A stretch of 64,000 bases of DNA, taken from the NCBI GenBank assembly GCA_965649825.1, contig OZ287703.1, positions 62,001 to 126,000 of the forward strand. The letters run 5' to 3'. The notes under the pieces are model-generated. The model saw only the letters and a list, made by a program, of their open reading frames with translations, did no database searches and was not told where the DNA came from. The stretch's first letter is position 1; each line of letters begins with the position of its first letter. This stretch comes from Penicillus capitatus. Its lineage: Eukaryota > Chlorophyta. The position numbers were made by a program, and so were the translations under genes. Below, in pieces: positions 10,712 to 21,836 of the stretch.

Positions 10712-11197
10712 ATGGAATACGCTCCGTTGAACCCTTCAAGACAAGAGTGGCGCTTCCGTCTGTTTGGTTGCATGGAAGATCGGGAAACGTGCTGCATAGG
10801 ATATTGGTTACCCTGTCTGCTCTATGCCGAAAACGGCCGAAGACTGACGGGCGATTCCGGGCCTCGCTATTTTATCGACTTCATCTCCTACATGCTGCCC
10901 TGCTGGATATGTCTCGGCACCTCGGAGTCTCGCTGCTGTGGATGTCAGTGTGCCTTGGCGGTAAAGCGAAGAAGAATGCTGCGTGCCAAGTACGGGCTGC
11001 CTGAAGGACCGTGTACCGACTGCTGCGTGCATTTCTGGTGCCATCTCTGTGCCCAGTGTCAAGAAGCGAGAGAGCTGAAGGCAAGGGAGACAGAAATGCT
11101 GTCCGAATTGCCGATGCACCCAACGGGACAGCGCCATGTAGCGGGTCCTGTTTCCGGATCCCTTTCAGAATCCGCAGAGCAAACGGGGAGGATCTGA
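10712..11197 (+). CDS. PLAC8/Cys-rich family protein
   Basis: A single-exon frame of 161 residues. It matches the PLAC8 (plant PCR/FWL) plan: an early WRFRLFGCMEDRETCCIGYWLPC segment, a hydrophobic Cys-rich middle (YMLPCWICLG), then RRRMLRAKYGLPEGPCTDC and the hallmark CQEARELKARE near residues 115-128. About 16 cysteines are clustered. Family members are small membrane-associated proteins linked to cell-size control and to Cd/Zn/Ca transport in plants; their molecular mechanism is unsettled. The C-terminal 30 residues are low-complexity and not family-specific. Start is the first in-frame ATG, 8 nt after an in-frame stop region. Confidence 0.88.
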   Translation: MEYAPLNPSRQEWRFRLFGCMEDRETCCIGYWLPCLLYAENGRRLTGDSGPRYFIDFISYMLPCWICLGTSESRCCGCQCALAVKRRRMLRAKYGLPEGPCTDCCVHFWCHLCAQCQEARELKARETEMLSELPMHPTGQRHVAGPVSGSLSESAEQTGRI

Positions 11198-11875
11198 AGT
11201 CAGGTGGAGAGAAAACGATAATTCTTTGTTGTAAATCCAAGCTGTGCATCTCGTATGATGCGCAATGATTCTTTCCTAGCGAAGAGAGCCGTTTGCCAGG
11301 AGGCTCTCACAATTCCAATCTTGTCAGCAGATGAAAAGTAACATCCATTTTGACGTATGCAGTTTGTTCGATGTGATGTGACGTCGAATCCGCGTCGAAC
11401 GCGACAGCAGAACGGGCATTTCGAAGATGCGTCTTTCCAGGATCCGCAGCAGTTTTCAGATTTTTCGCGAAGCCTTTCCTTCTAATGTGTGTAAAATCGT
11501 TAACCTTCCAGCTGCGCGACATGAAGCGTCCCGTTTATCGAGTTCAATCGCGCTCCGTCCTTCGAAACACTAGCATATCTCAGGCACCGTAGTTTGTGTT
11601 CTGCTGGATGGCAACGAGAGAGCGCAAAGCCACAGCAACGCGCCAGGTGCTGAATAGCGCACATTACAAACGACGTTTAGAAATGGATGGTACTGTAAAA
11701 ACACTGAATGACAAGATATAAGTACAATTTACAGTGGAGTCAGGAGACACGATATGCGCCATCCGTGGATAGGCTTCCATCCACACAGGTTTCTGGGGAA
11801 AGACTCTAGCACAATACAGCAAGCGGAGGATGCAGATGACAGGTGACTGGCAGGTGAAGACGCATCGTGTGGCAT
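11198..11875. other. Intergenic, no gene seen
   Basis: Short overlapping frames on both strands, none with family features. The right end grows into the upstream region that is shared by the three ankyrin loci. Confidence 0.4.
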
Positions 11876-11895
11876 AGACATGCCTTACGATGTCG

Positions 11896-11957
11896 TTACG
11901 TAATGGCCCTTCGCTGTCTTTGGGTCCACCTGGACATGGTGCGCATGCACAAAAGCC
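11896..11957 (+). promoter_or_regulatory. Conserved ankyrin-locus promoter block (locus 1)
   Basis: TTACGTAATG at 11896-11905 ends 140 nt before the ATG at 12046. The same 10-mer stands 139 and 140 nt before the ATG of the other two ankyrin loci. A second block, GCGCATGCACAAAAGCC (11941-11957), matches GCGCATGCATAAARGCC at the equivalent place in the others and may hold the TATA-like element. Conservation of sequence and spacing implies either function or recent duplication. Confidence 0.55.
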
Positions 11958-12045
11958 AATCGCACCGTCCATTCGTTCATTTCGCCTTTCGGCTCGAGCG
12001 AACACTCGACTCGTCTTCAGTCGACTTGCGTGCCGCACTTGAAAG

Positions 12046-13608
12046 ATGGTGAGACACGGGCTTCTCTGCGTCGTGCTGTGTCTTCTGGTACACGGACCGA
12101 TTCCTTCGGTTGGCAGCCACGGTCTGCAGAGCATGAATCTCTGCAAATCTGACTCTTTTTCGTGCTTGGCCAGAGCGTCGTAGCTCAGAGGCCACGTTCA
12201 ACAGGGTCATTAAACACGAAGTCAAGGTGAGTTTCGCCGTCATTCCGCATACGGCGGCATACTATGACTGTCTTGTCTTGCAGAAGACAAGAGAATCACT
12301 GCATGGTAGAGAGTCTCCACTGTGCTCTATTCGACGGATCTGTCTCGTTCTGCAGACGACGGCGATATCGCTGCTTCGCGCGACTATGCCAGAACGAAAA
12401 CGGCGGTTCAGTTATCGGAATGCGGACGAAGATTGCTACAGTGCGTCGTCTCACAGTTTTTCATCGATGACGCAGCAAACTACAGGTCTGCAGACAACCA
12501 GTCGACGCCACTTCACCAGGCAGCGCGCGACGGACGAACTGAGGAAGTCAAGGTGAGCATTAGACAGACGCGTTCTCTTATGACTCAACCAGTCTTGTCT
12601 GTGAATGCAGGCACTCCTGGCGGCAGGGGCGACTGTCGACGCCGTAACCAACCTCGGATGGACACCGCTTCACGTTGCAGCCCGTTACGGACGTTCAGCT
12701 GTCGTCAACGTTAGCATTGGACCTTTTCTGTGCCCAGTAGATCGCTTGCCTCAAGGTTCTACTGGAGGCCGGAGCGAATGTCAATGCTGTAACCAACCAG
12801 AGATGGACACCGCTTCATATAGCATCGCTCAACGGACATTCATCGGTCGTCCGGGTTAACACTGGACGCATTCTCTGCACCTATTAAACTCGCCGCATAT
12901 AGGCTCTCCTGACGGCCGGGGCGACTGTCGACGCTGTGACCAACCTCGGATGGACACCGCTTCACCATGCAGCCAATAATGGTCGTCGAGAGGTCGTCCA
13001 GGTGAGCACCAAACGCCTTTTCTGTACCCACTAGATCCGTTACGTCTAGGTTCTTGTGTCGGCCGGGGCGACCGTCGACGCCGTGACCAACGTCGGATTG
13101 ACATCGCTTCACTATGCAGCTTTTAACGGACATTCATCGGTCGTCAGGGTCAGTCAGCATTAAACGCGTTTTCTGTGTCACTGTGCCGATCGCGTGTAGA
13201 TTTTAGTGAATGCCGGGGCGAATATTGCTGCCGTAAACGACGTTGGAATGACACCGCTCCACTATGCAGCGCTTTTCGGACGTTCGGCTGTCGCCAATGT
13301 TAGCATTAAACTCGTTTTCTGCGTCCACTGGACCAATTGTTTTTAGATTCTTGTGAATGCCGGGGCGAACGTTAACGCTGCTACATTTGACGGAAACACA
13401 CCGCTTCATCTGGCAGCGCTTTGGGGCAATTCACAAATCGTATCAGTGAGTAGTCTAAATCTCTTTTTAGGATCTCGTCGACGCTGGAGCATCAAAGACG
13501 ATTGCCAATCGTCGAGGAGAATTCCCTGTCGACGTGGTTTGCGATCATCCGGATGCCAATTGTTCCGATGCTACGCGATCCTTCCTCCTTGAGCTGTTGA
13601 CTCCTTGA
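12046..13608 (+). pseudogene. Ankyrin-repeat locus 1, multi-exon, probably damaged
   Basis: Exons deduced: 12046-12226, 12284-12405, 12457-12552, 12611-12709, 12756-12854, 12903-13001, 13050-13148, 13200-13298, 13347-13445 and 13471-13608. Exon 1 starts with a signal-peptide-like MVRHGLLCVVLCLLVHG, implying secretion. Exon 3 and the six following 99-nt exons each encode one ankyrin repeat (for example NLGWTPLHVAARYGRSAVV). The last exon encodes DAGASKTIANRRG...LLTP. Exon 2 is 122 nt against 120 nt in both paralogues: a 2-nt insertion near 12310 breaks the frame. The signal-peptide frame also meets a TAG near the end of exon 1. Either the gene is dead or it is translated in an unusual way. Confidence 0.65.
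12611..13445 (+). repeat. Tandem one-repeat ankyrin exons (6 x 99 nt)
   Basis: Six consecutive exons are exactly 99 nt long and begin and end in phase 0. Each encodes a full 33-residue ankyrin repeat starting [A/V/I]L[L/V]xAGA. They are separated by 45-51-nt introns that begin GTTAGC/GTGAGC. The period is about 147 bp. Exon duplication by unequal crossing-over is the likely origin. Confidence 0.85.
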
Positions 13609-14443
13609 CTGACACGCCTTCTATGTCGCCATCGCCTAAATCTGCAGTAATATACCTCGGATTTTTGACGAGGTTTTTTTCACAGTCTGCATGTTACGTT
13701 GTCGAAAGTTTTATCCGGGCGTCGATTGATAAGTGTCGATGAACTCCATCCCCGTAGTTCTGCTGTAAGTGTGTCGGATTCTACAATCCTTCGATTTTGT
13801 CTTTTGTATTAACAGTAACACGCTGGCTTAAACGTCATGAGCATTTTCAACACATCCTCATTGTATGAGGAGACTCCGTGCATCTGCGCCTAAGGGAACA
13901 CACTGTGCTATTCACCAGTGTTCATCTTCAATCGTTTACGAAGGGCAGTTTTCGGAAAACACAGTCTTTCGGGTTGTTTGCATGTGGACGGACTAGAAAT
14001 GGATGAAGGGGGTTGTCGAATCTCACCGAGCGTCGCGCATCGCGACTTCTCTCTCTGCCTGCTCTTCCCGCAATGAGGCGTTCGACGCGCAATATATCGA
14101 CACGCGTGAAATGCTTCCTCTCCCTCTGTTTACTCCTCTCACAATCAACAAGGCTCAAACGCAGTAGTGACCAAATGATTTCTTAAATTCAGATAACAAC
14201 GAACGCTCTTCTGCGAGAAAGGAGGAGTCTGTTGTCGAACGGGCAGCCACACGACACTTTGCCGATGACTCTGTCGAAACGACTGAACAGTGCAATAGGT
14301 GGCAGATGAGAGGGTGTTGCCTCGACAGGGTATGCGCCTTGGCTTTCTTTCGCGCATATTCGATTTATTGAAGTCTTTTCAGAGACAGATGACAAAGTAA
14401 TGAACATGATATGTATGTATGGGAATCCACAATAGCGGATAGT
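13609..14443. other. Ankyrin locus 1 downstream region with conserved element
   Basis: No coding gene seen. From about 13967 to 14120 the sequence matches the downstream regions of the other two ankyrin loci, beginning TTTCGGGTTGTTTGCATGTG and followed by an AAGGGGGTTG block. It starts about 360 nt past the stop codon, as in the other two. It could be 3' UTR, a non-coding RNA or just the edge of the duplicated segment. Confidence 0.45.
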
Positions 14444-16240
14444 TCAATCATCGTTTTGCAGTTCTTTGCAGAAGAGATCGATTTCTGAGAATATGAAATA
14501 CTCACGATACGGACGCAGACAGTAGTCAATTAAAACGAGACGGGCACGGCGAAAACATGGAAACGCATCTGCCAGATCCGACCAGTTCACGGAGTTCTCC
14601 ACTTGCGCCACTATTCGTTTGTAGTCTGTCTTGAACACCCAGTCGTGTGAGAAGAATTGGATCTTCTGGATCCTCGGCATACATCTCCCGAGCGATTCAA
14701 TCCGTGTCTTTGACATCTTCCAATGATGCGAAACTCCCAGCACCGTTAAATTGGAAAACGGTACGAGCTGGGCAAAGAAACGATCACCGGGGTCGCTGAA
14801 ATAGGAGAAGATGACGCTCAGTTCCTTTAAGCACGGCAAGGTTGCCAGTACTTGGAGAAGATCCGATTCCATGTCGATCGCCCACAGCTTCAATATCTTG
14901 AGTTCTGTCAGTTGCTGTAGGGCAGAGGACGCCAGCGTAAACTTCGAATGCGATTTGTAGACGTGGAGGGACGTCAGATGACGCATCGAGGACAGAGTGT
15001 CCGACAGGTCCATCGTCAAATTACCATAGCCAACGATCTTGAGATCGACCAGCTTCGTCAGGCAGCTCAAGGAGACTCCGACCATGGATGGCGTCAACGC
15101 GAGACGTGTTAACTGCACCATGCCTGTGATGGCTTCTATCATTTCTGATGTGACGTCCTCGCCCCGAACATGATCGAGGAGGAGTGCGCTGAGCTGGGTG
15201 AGGGAGAGCACGGAATCCATAAGGGGACGGGCGGCGGCTTTTTCATAGGCGATTTCCAGTTCGGTCAATCTAGTCATGTCCGAGAGGGTTGTGTAGAAAT
15301 CGTCGACCTCCAAATCAAGATGGCGCAGTTTAAACGTCTCCAGTCTCGAAAAGGCTCTCAGCAAAGGCCAGTCTTGAAACGGAGATTGGGCAGCGGCATG
15401 CTTTCGGAAATCCAGTGTACTCAACTGGGCAGCGTAAGGCAAGAACGTCTACACAACACACGAGATCCCACAAGAACTGGCATCAGAGTGGATCATCACT
15501 CGCAACTGCATGCTTCTTTCACTATTCTGACGCGTGTGAATCCAGTAGACTGTGAGCGCCGTGAGTCGGGTCAGTGAAGGGAAGAGGAGGCGATCGCCAA
15601 GAGTGACCAACAGATGAAAATCGCCGGTCAAGTTCAGCAGTCCGTGGAGCTCAGTGATCGGCTCCAGATGCGCTCGTATGATACGAGGCGCTCGGAGATC
15701 CAGCGAGGTAAGCTGCGTCAGGTATGGCAGGATGGCGATATATGCAGCGGAGTCGCTCCTGCGACTGAAACTGAACGAAAGGGACCGGAGAAGGCGCATC
15801 GACAACAGAGTGGAGAACAGCGTCTCCGCCGCCGGGCGCTCTCCCATGAAGCGTGTCTGCAACGTGCGCAGATTCTCAAGTCGTCGCAGCGAACGCATCG
15901 AATCCTCATCTAATGCATCTTTTCGGCGCCGCCATTCTCCGAGACGCAGAGCTGTTGCGTTTGGGAATCGCTCCGCCATCGCCTTCACCACTTTGGATGC
16001 GTCGAAAGCGATACCTGGTTGAATGGCGACGGGCAGTCGACGACAAGCGTCCCGCCAGCGGCGACAGACGAGGCGGCACTCGTGAAGGCCGTCCTCCATG
16101 ATGCATGCGAGCACCTTAAACAGGAGATGGTCCTGTTCGAGAAGTGCCCCCAGCGTCTTCTCACGCGCCGTGGCCGAGTCCGCTCCACTCACTAAGTTGT
16201 CGTCTGTATCCGCAGGAGTATCTGACATGCCACTGAACAT
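14444..16240 (-). CDS. F-box-like/LRR protein
   Basis: Minus-strand exons 16240-15500 and 15448-14444 with a 51-nt intron give about 581 residues. The F-box-like segment LLEQDHLLFKVLACIMEDGL...RLVCRRWRDACRRLPV lies at residues about 33-70, followed by irregular LRRs. The phase-0 intron is at the family position, with exon 2 starting TFLPYAAQLSTLDF. The start is either the ATG at 16240 or the one four codons later. The C-terminus extends beyond the LRRs by about 40 residues, ending KELQNDD, unlike the paralogues. Probable SCF-type adaptor by domain architecture only. Confidence 0.78.
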
Positions 16241-17354
16241 GTCGCTGTGAGCATTCTGCGTTTTCGGCTGAGTGTGCGAACCTCATCGTTGAGTCGATAG
16301 GGTCTGCTGACGAATTCGAAACGGAAACGTGACGGACTGTCTGCAGAATCGCTGTCGATTCGATCCGTAGCTGCGAATTCATACTCCTGCTCTACGCGGC
16401 ACGTGTCGGATCTTCGCACTTGATGTGACTCGACACCTGAGTGATATCGCCGCCTTGTTTGCTGTCGATCTTCTTTCCGGGAGAATCAGAATTCGAGGCC
16501 TTTGAAGCACATTGCTGTCGAGACCGAGATGCGCTTTATGCATTTTCCTTCTGACGACGAATCGCATTCACAGATACGATACAGCTGGCAGGTTCGCCAT
16601 CCGTCCGTACCTTATGCTATGCTCCGTGACTTCGCGGAGTTCTGTGTCCATTTGGCAGGAGCGACAAATTCGCTAGACGTTTGCCTCATTTCCCGTCTCC
16701 TTTTCGCTTTTCTTTTCACGTGTGCTTCTTTCATTTCGCACAGTGACGGCAAAACGAAGGGGTGGATTTGTAGCGTCTGCAATTTTACTCAGGTTACGGT
16801 GAGATGTTCACACCCGCCGTGGATAAGCGAGTTAGATGCGACGAGTAGAAAAAACGAGATCAATTTGTCGACGGCCGATAGATCGAATAACGATTTTCGC
16901 GCATCACCGAAGTGCCCTGACTGGATCGTGCTAAATCTGTCAAGACATTGTTACTCATAAACATGTGTCGTCGTGTTCTGGACATTAAAATCAACAGCGG
17001 AATAGTAATGTTACTGCAGAGAAATGCGTTCATAATAATGTATGTACGATAAGATCTGCTACTCACAAACAGATGTCGTTCCATCGGCGTTAAGGCCGAC
17101 AGTGGATTGGTAGTGTTGGGAGAACAGCATCGAATGGTCATGAATTCAGTCGCCTTAGAGAGTAGAATCAAATAGGTATCGTCCAGCAGCTCCTATAGGG
17201 CAGCTCGGACGTGCTTAATGACATCGACAGTATTGTCATTGGGTTTGTTGATCTTCTTATTCTGTGTCGCGTTCACCAGGAAAACCGAACTTGTGAACTC
17301 TTACGATCTGGAACGTACCGCTCAATGAGTCGCAATTCACGAAAAGGCAGCACC
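16241..17354. other. Intergenic, no gene seen
   Basis: The longest frame (16502-16960, plus) has no family resemblance or domain. This is the shared space between two tandem minus-strand F-box/LRR genes, so it should hold the 3' end of one and the promoter of the other. Confidence 0.4.
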
Positions 17355-19098
17355 TTATGTAGAGACTTGAGACTCACTGGACTGCGAAAGTGAGCGAAGA
17401 CAAGGAAAGCTTTTCCACAGTCCCTTCCACAGTGCTCGGTGCGAATTGTCATAGACGCCATCATATGGAAGCTCTAATACCCTGAGCTTCGGCAAATACA
17501 GTTGCGGGAAATTGAAATCGCTCACAGAGTGTAAGGTTTCCTGAAAGGAGATCACCAGCTCCACCAGTTCTGTGAGATGACTCAATTCACAACAGGCGAT
17601 GTGCGGGTCCAGAGATGCTTTGCTATCAACAAGGGTAAGGGACGTCAGTTGAGTCAGCATACCAACGGCGTCCAGAAACCAGTGATTGTTAAGCACATGC
17701 TGTATCGATAGATGCTTCAATCTTCCAAGTTTTTCAGAAAACTGAGATGGCGTCACACGTTTATTCGGAAAGAGACGCAGACGCTTAGAAATTAGATCGA
17801 TCGACAGTGACGTCAGATTTGTCATGGTCACCAGTACTTCAACGAAGTCCATCGGAGGGCTCTCACAAAACCCGAATTGAAGAGACCGAATTCCCATTGG
17901 AAGGTGTTGACAACGATCGAGTCGATAATGGTTCAAGGAGAGCTGTGTGAGTTGCGTCAGGGTCATGAGGTGACGTACCTCGAGCTCAGATCGAATGCCC
18001 GATCGACGATTTCCAGAGAGAGTGAGCGATCTGAGTCCAGTGAGTGGGGACATGAACTCAGTGAGGGCCTTGAAGTCTCCTTCGTCTGTGACTTGCAATA
18101 CCAGGCTTGTCAGATGATGCATGTCCATTGATGCCTCGAGGAAGCTGCGCTCTCGTCGGTGTAAGAACATGACCGAAAGACTTGACAACCGCCAAAACCG
18201 GCGCCACAGATGCTCGTCTGTCGACGGCAGATCCCGTTTCTGATCGAGAAGTTCGAGATCAAGCGCCGTCAGTGTACTGGCATACGGAAGGATAGACTAA
18301 AACAGACACTTAGGGATATGCGATGCTTTATCGGAACTTGCATACCCGTAATCTGAAATAAGTACGTGACTCGTCATGTTCATCGATGTCACCGCTAAGC
18401 TTGAGGTGCCTCAGCCTCGGTGATGGGAACAACAGCTTTCCGCTGCTGTTGACGATCAGCGGAAGATATGCATTGAGATAACTGAGTCCTTGAAGCTCGG
18501 TAACGGGGTCCAGATCCGTTTGGATGAAACGGGTGATAGAGATAGTCAATGCCTCCAGATTCGTCAAAATACGCAGCGTATGCACGACGTTGTCCAAGAT
18601 GTCTTTTGTTTCTATCCGTACGTTGAAGGAACGTAGAGAGTCCGTCGTTGGCAACAACGCCGTCAGCCTCCTCACGTTCGCCTCGTCGTCGAAGGTGGAC
18701 AAACGCAGACTTCGCAGATTGCTCAGTCGCGTCAGGTTTTGCATCGCCTGTCTTCCCAGGATGTCATTGATATCGAACGACCTTTCCAAACTCAATGACA
18801 CGGCGTTCGGGAACAAGTCCATCACTCTGTTCAGCTTGTCCAGGGACGAACCCCCCAGGTGGACCGGCAGCTTCCCGCAGGCGTCTCGCCAAAGACGACA
18901 GACGCGTCGGCATTCGTGTAGTCCGTCGTCCATGACGTAAGAAAGAACCTTGACAAACAAGTCCTCGTGGTTCTCCAGGAGAGCGCTCAACGTCTTCTCC
19001 GAGCCGGACTCTCGAGCGACAGCGTCTTCCGCATCGGACTCGTGTGACTGGCGACTGCTTGTGCGTCGGCGACATTTCCTCCGATGTACGGTCTCCAT
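17355..19098 (-). CDS. F-box-like/LRR protein
   Basis: Exons 19098-18346 and 18296-17355 with a 49-nt intron give about 564 residues. The N-terminus METVHRRKCRRR is strongly basic. The F-box-like segment LLENHEDLFVKVLSYVMDDGL...RRVCRLWRDACGKLPV follows at residues about 40-75, then LRRs. Exon 2 opens SILPYASTLTALDLE at the family's conserved phase-0 site. It is closest to the gene at 4557-6326: both share the RVTPSQFS segment and the N..LTSLSID repeats. The open frame continues 40 codons upstream of 19098 without a better start, through a hydrophobic stretch. Confidence 0.78.
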
Positions 19099-21836
19099 TG
19101 GAGGAAAGAGAGCTGCGTCGATGGACGCGAAGCTTAACGCGACAAGCGAAAACAAGTCGGCCGTTACTGTTTCCGTCGATGTTACCTGTGTGAACTTCAG
19201 GCGCAGTTCGTGGATCATGTGGATCAGTCTAGCCTCATCGTACTACGCTATTATTGCCTCATTTTTCTATTGCACTCCGCTGCCCGAACACTGAACCTAA
19301 ACGCAAAGCTGGTTTTGGAGACCTACTCATCTGACTTCCTCTCCTTCTAAGGCTGTGCCTGTTTGAGAGAATGCCTCTGGTCGAATCAAATGCAATCGTC
19401 GTACTGTTAGGACCGATAGGGTCGGCGATTGGTCCGAGCGCGTCGAGGCTGCGATGCGAGGAGAGTCGGACGGGTATTCTTTACAGGTGCTCAGTACGTC
19501 GTTATATAGGCAAACGTCCTGTCATTCGACAGTGACGTTCCATGCTCTAACAGTACTCCCAGCCGTTTTCCTTTTACTGAAATGAGACCTCCTAATGAGC
19601 TACTGTCAACATCGTCGGCAGAAACAGATGAGAAGACATACGACACGCAAAAGAGCAGTGACGGCTTGACGTCGAAGTTTCAGACCACTTGTTGGACTTT
19701 ACGAATCAAGGGACGACAGACAAAGCTGTTCGTGGGTTTAGTCGACAGCAGTACGTGAAGGGCGTCGCACGCGACGGTGTAGGTTTGCGGAGATGCTATC
19801 GCCATCACCAACGCTGGACGACAGACATAGTTTTTTGATTGCTTTTAAACCTGGACGAATGGACTGAAGCCACAATCGTGTCCTTCCACTCCGCCTTGTG
19901 TCACCGCAGATGCTTGTGATGATAAACTTCCGAAAAGCTCTGTCTATCCGAAAACGTCGCGTAGATAATAATAAGAAAACCAGAACTCGGTCGGATGACA
20001 GACGCTTGTCCTTAACACGAGTCGCATTTCGCAAGTGGACGTGAAGAGATCCATTTTTCACCGTGTGGTCACTGTTAGTGCGAACATCGCCAAGCATCAA
20101 AGACTCTATTAAACAAGAACGCGAGTGAGATATATCTTCCTTGGTACAGCGCAACCCAACGCCTTTCTAGTACATCAAGAAACGCATGAGTATGCAGCAC
20201 GACTGAGCAGACATTCAAAACCAAAGAATCTGAGGCGCAGCGTGGATCGACATGAGAAGTGCCTCCTCATCAACCAGTTCTCTATACGAGCAGTCCTCCG
20301 TTAGACAAGAGATACATGCAGTGGAAACCGAATGACTACACTGTCGGTCATTAGGCACATCCGAACTGTCCCATAAGATCTGCTGGACAACACCTATTTG
20401 ATTCTGCTCTCTAAGGCGACTGCATTCACAATCTTTACCATGATCCAGTCGGGTCACCTTTGTGATGCGCGAGGAAGGTGGTTGTTTCCATCGGCCATCG
20501 GCGAATCAATCTGCTTCTACCTTGCATGCCGAGCACTCCAATGTCAGCGATTCCAATTCGACAGTAGTTGATACCGAGCGACTTGTCGTCGGAATCAAGC
20601 GACATGGATTTACTTCTCCGAAAACTTAAGATCACGAGAGCGTCGTGTGTGTTCAAGTTTCTCGAGATTCGCTCTTGAGTGACGACATCACGTTTTGGGA
20701 GTTAAGGAAATGAAACGTCGATAAAGGTGACTGTTTCTTCACTTTTGCTATGTATACCTTTGGTAACAGATTGCATTAAGGGACTGTGATATAACCTCTT
20801 TACATAGCAACACTCAGTCGAGACGACAGCAAATGTTGTTTTGTGATTTGCGCTCTGTTTGAAATCATGAAATTTGCTCTATAAAGCGGTGATATACCTT
20901 AGCGAGAAACGGCGGAACGCTCACTGTATTGCATGTTTTCCTTTAAAATCGTAGCTGACAGAATACGGGAACTCCATTCGACTCAATGACACAACAGACG
21001 TCTGGCCAGGTCGACAAACGAAGTTGCGGTTTCGCGTGGTCGACTTGGCACAACTTTCTAGCGCCAGGGATGTGAAAAGACGTCGCCATGCTTTTGTTTT
21101 CAAACACTCCGCAGTTGCGGGTAAACGAACGGATGAATGATCACTCTTGCGGCAGTGTCATCCGAGAAGAGCACTCGATGCGCATTGTCAGAGAGCACAA
21201 ACACCAAGTGCGTGACAGTCACTCGTTTGCCAGGCCTTCTAAAGAGGATCGTAGCCATCGATGAAGGCTTCGTCGTTTTGGCAGTAGCCGGCAGCGCTCA
21301 GCTGCGAGAAGACTGAACCACAGACGAGGGATTCCACGTGCGTTAGTCTACTGCACGTCAACGCAAACAGTGTCGGTAGAGCAGTCGAAGAGAGAAGACG
21401 CGTTGGCGCGACGCTCGGAGAGATTCACTAACCCCCTTTGTTGATTTCAATGCCGTCCACATGCAAACAACCCGAAAGACTGAACTTCCTTCTCGAACTC
21501 TGCCGACCCCATTAAGACTTACAAACGAAAGAGGAACGCTAGTGAATGGCACAGTGCGTTCCCTTAGGTGCAGATGCACCGAGACTCCTCACACAAGGAG
21601 GATCTGTCGAAAAATGTGAATGATGCATAACCCACTGTGTTTGTTACCACTGGCACAAAAAACAGATTCAATAATGTTCATGGATATGACAACGTCCAAC
21701 AGAATGGCGGAGTTTCATTAACACTTTTCAACTCCGCCCAGACAGATAAGCAGTGTACCATGCAGAGTGTCGTTGTTGAGTCTTTTCAAAATAGAACGAT
21801 ACTGTAGATCTGAGTGATGGTTGGATCCAAGGTGCA
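19099..21836. other. Long intergenic region, no gene seen
   Basis: About 2.7 kb with only short frames on both strands and no recognisable domain, RNA gene or tandem repeat. A block at 21365-21477 (minus-strand sense) is the ankyrin-locus downstream element described for 13967-14120: CCGTCCACATGCAAACAACC at 21453 onward is its reverse complement, again about 360 nt past the ankyrin stop. Confidence 0.4.

Noticed and set aside
16502-16960. 152-codon plus-strand frame
   Set aside because: No homology, isolated, in a spacer between two family genes.
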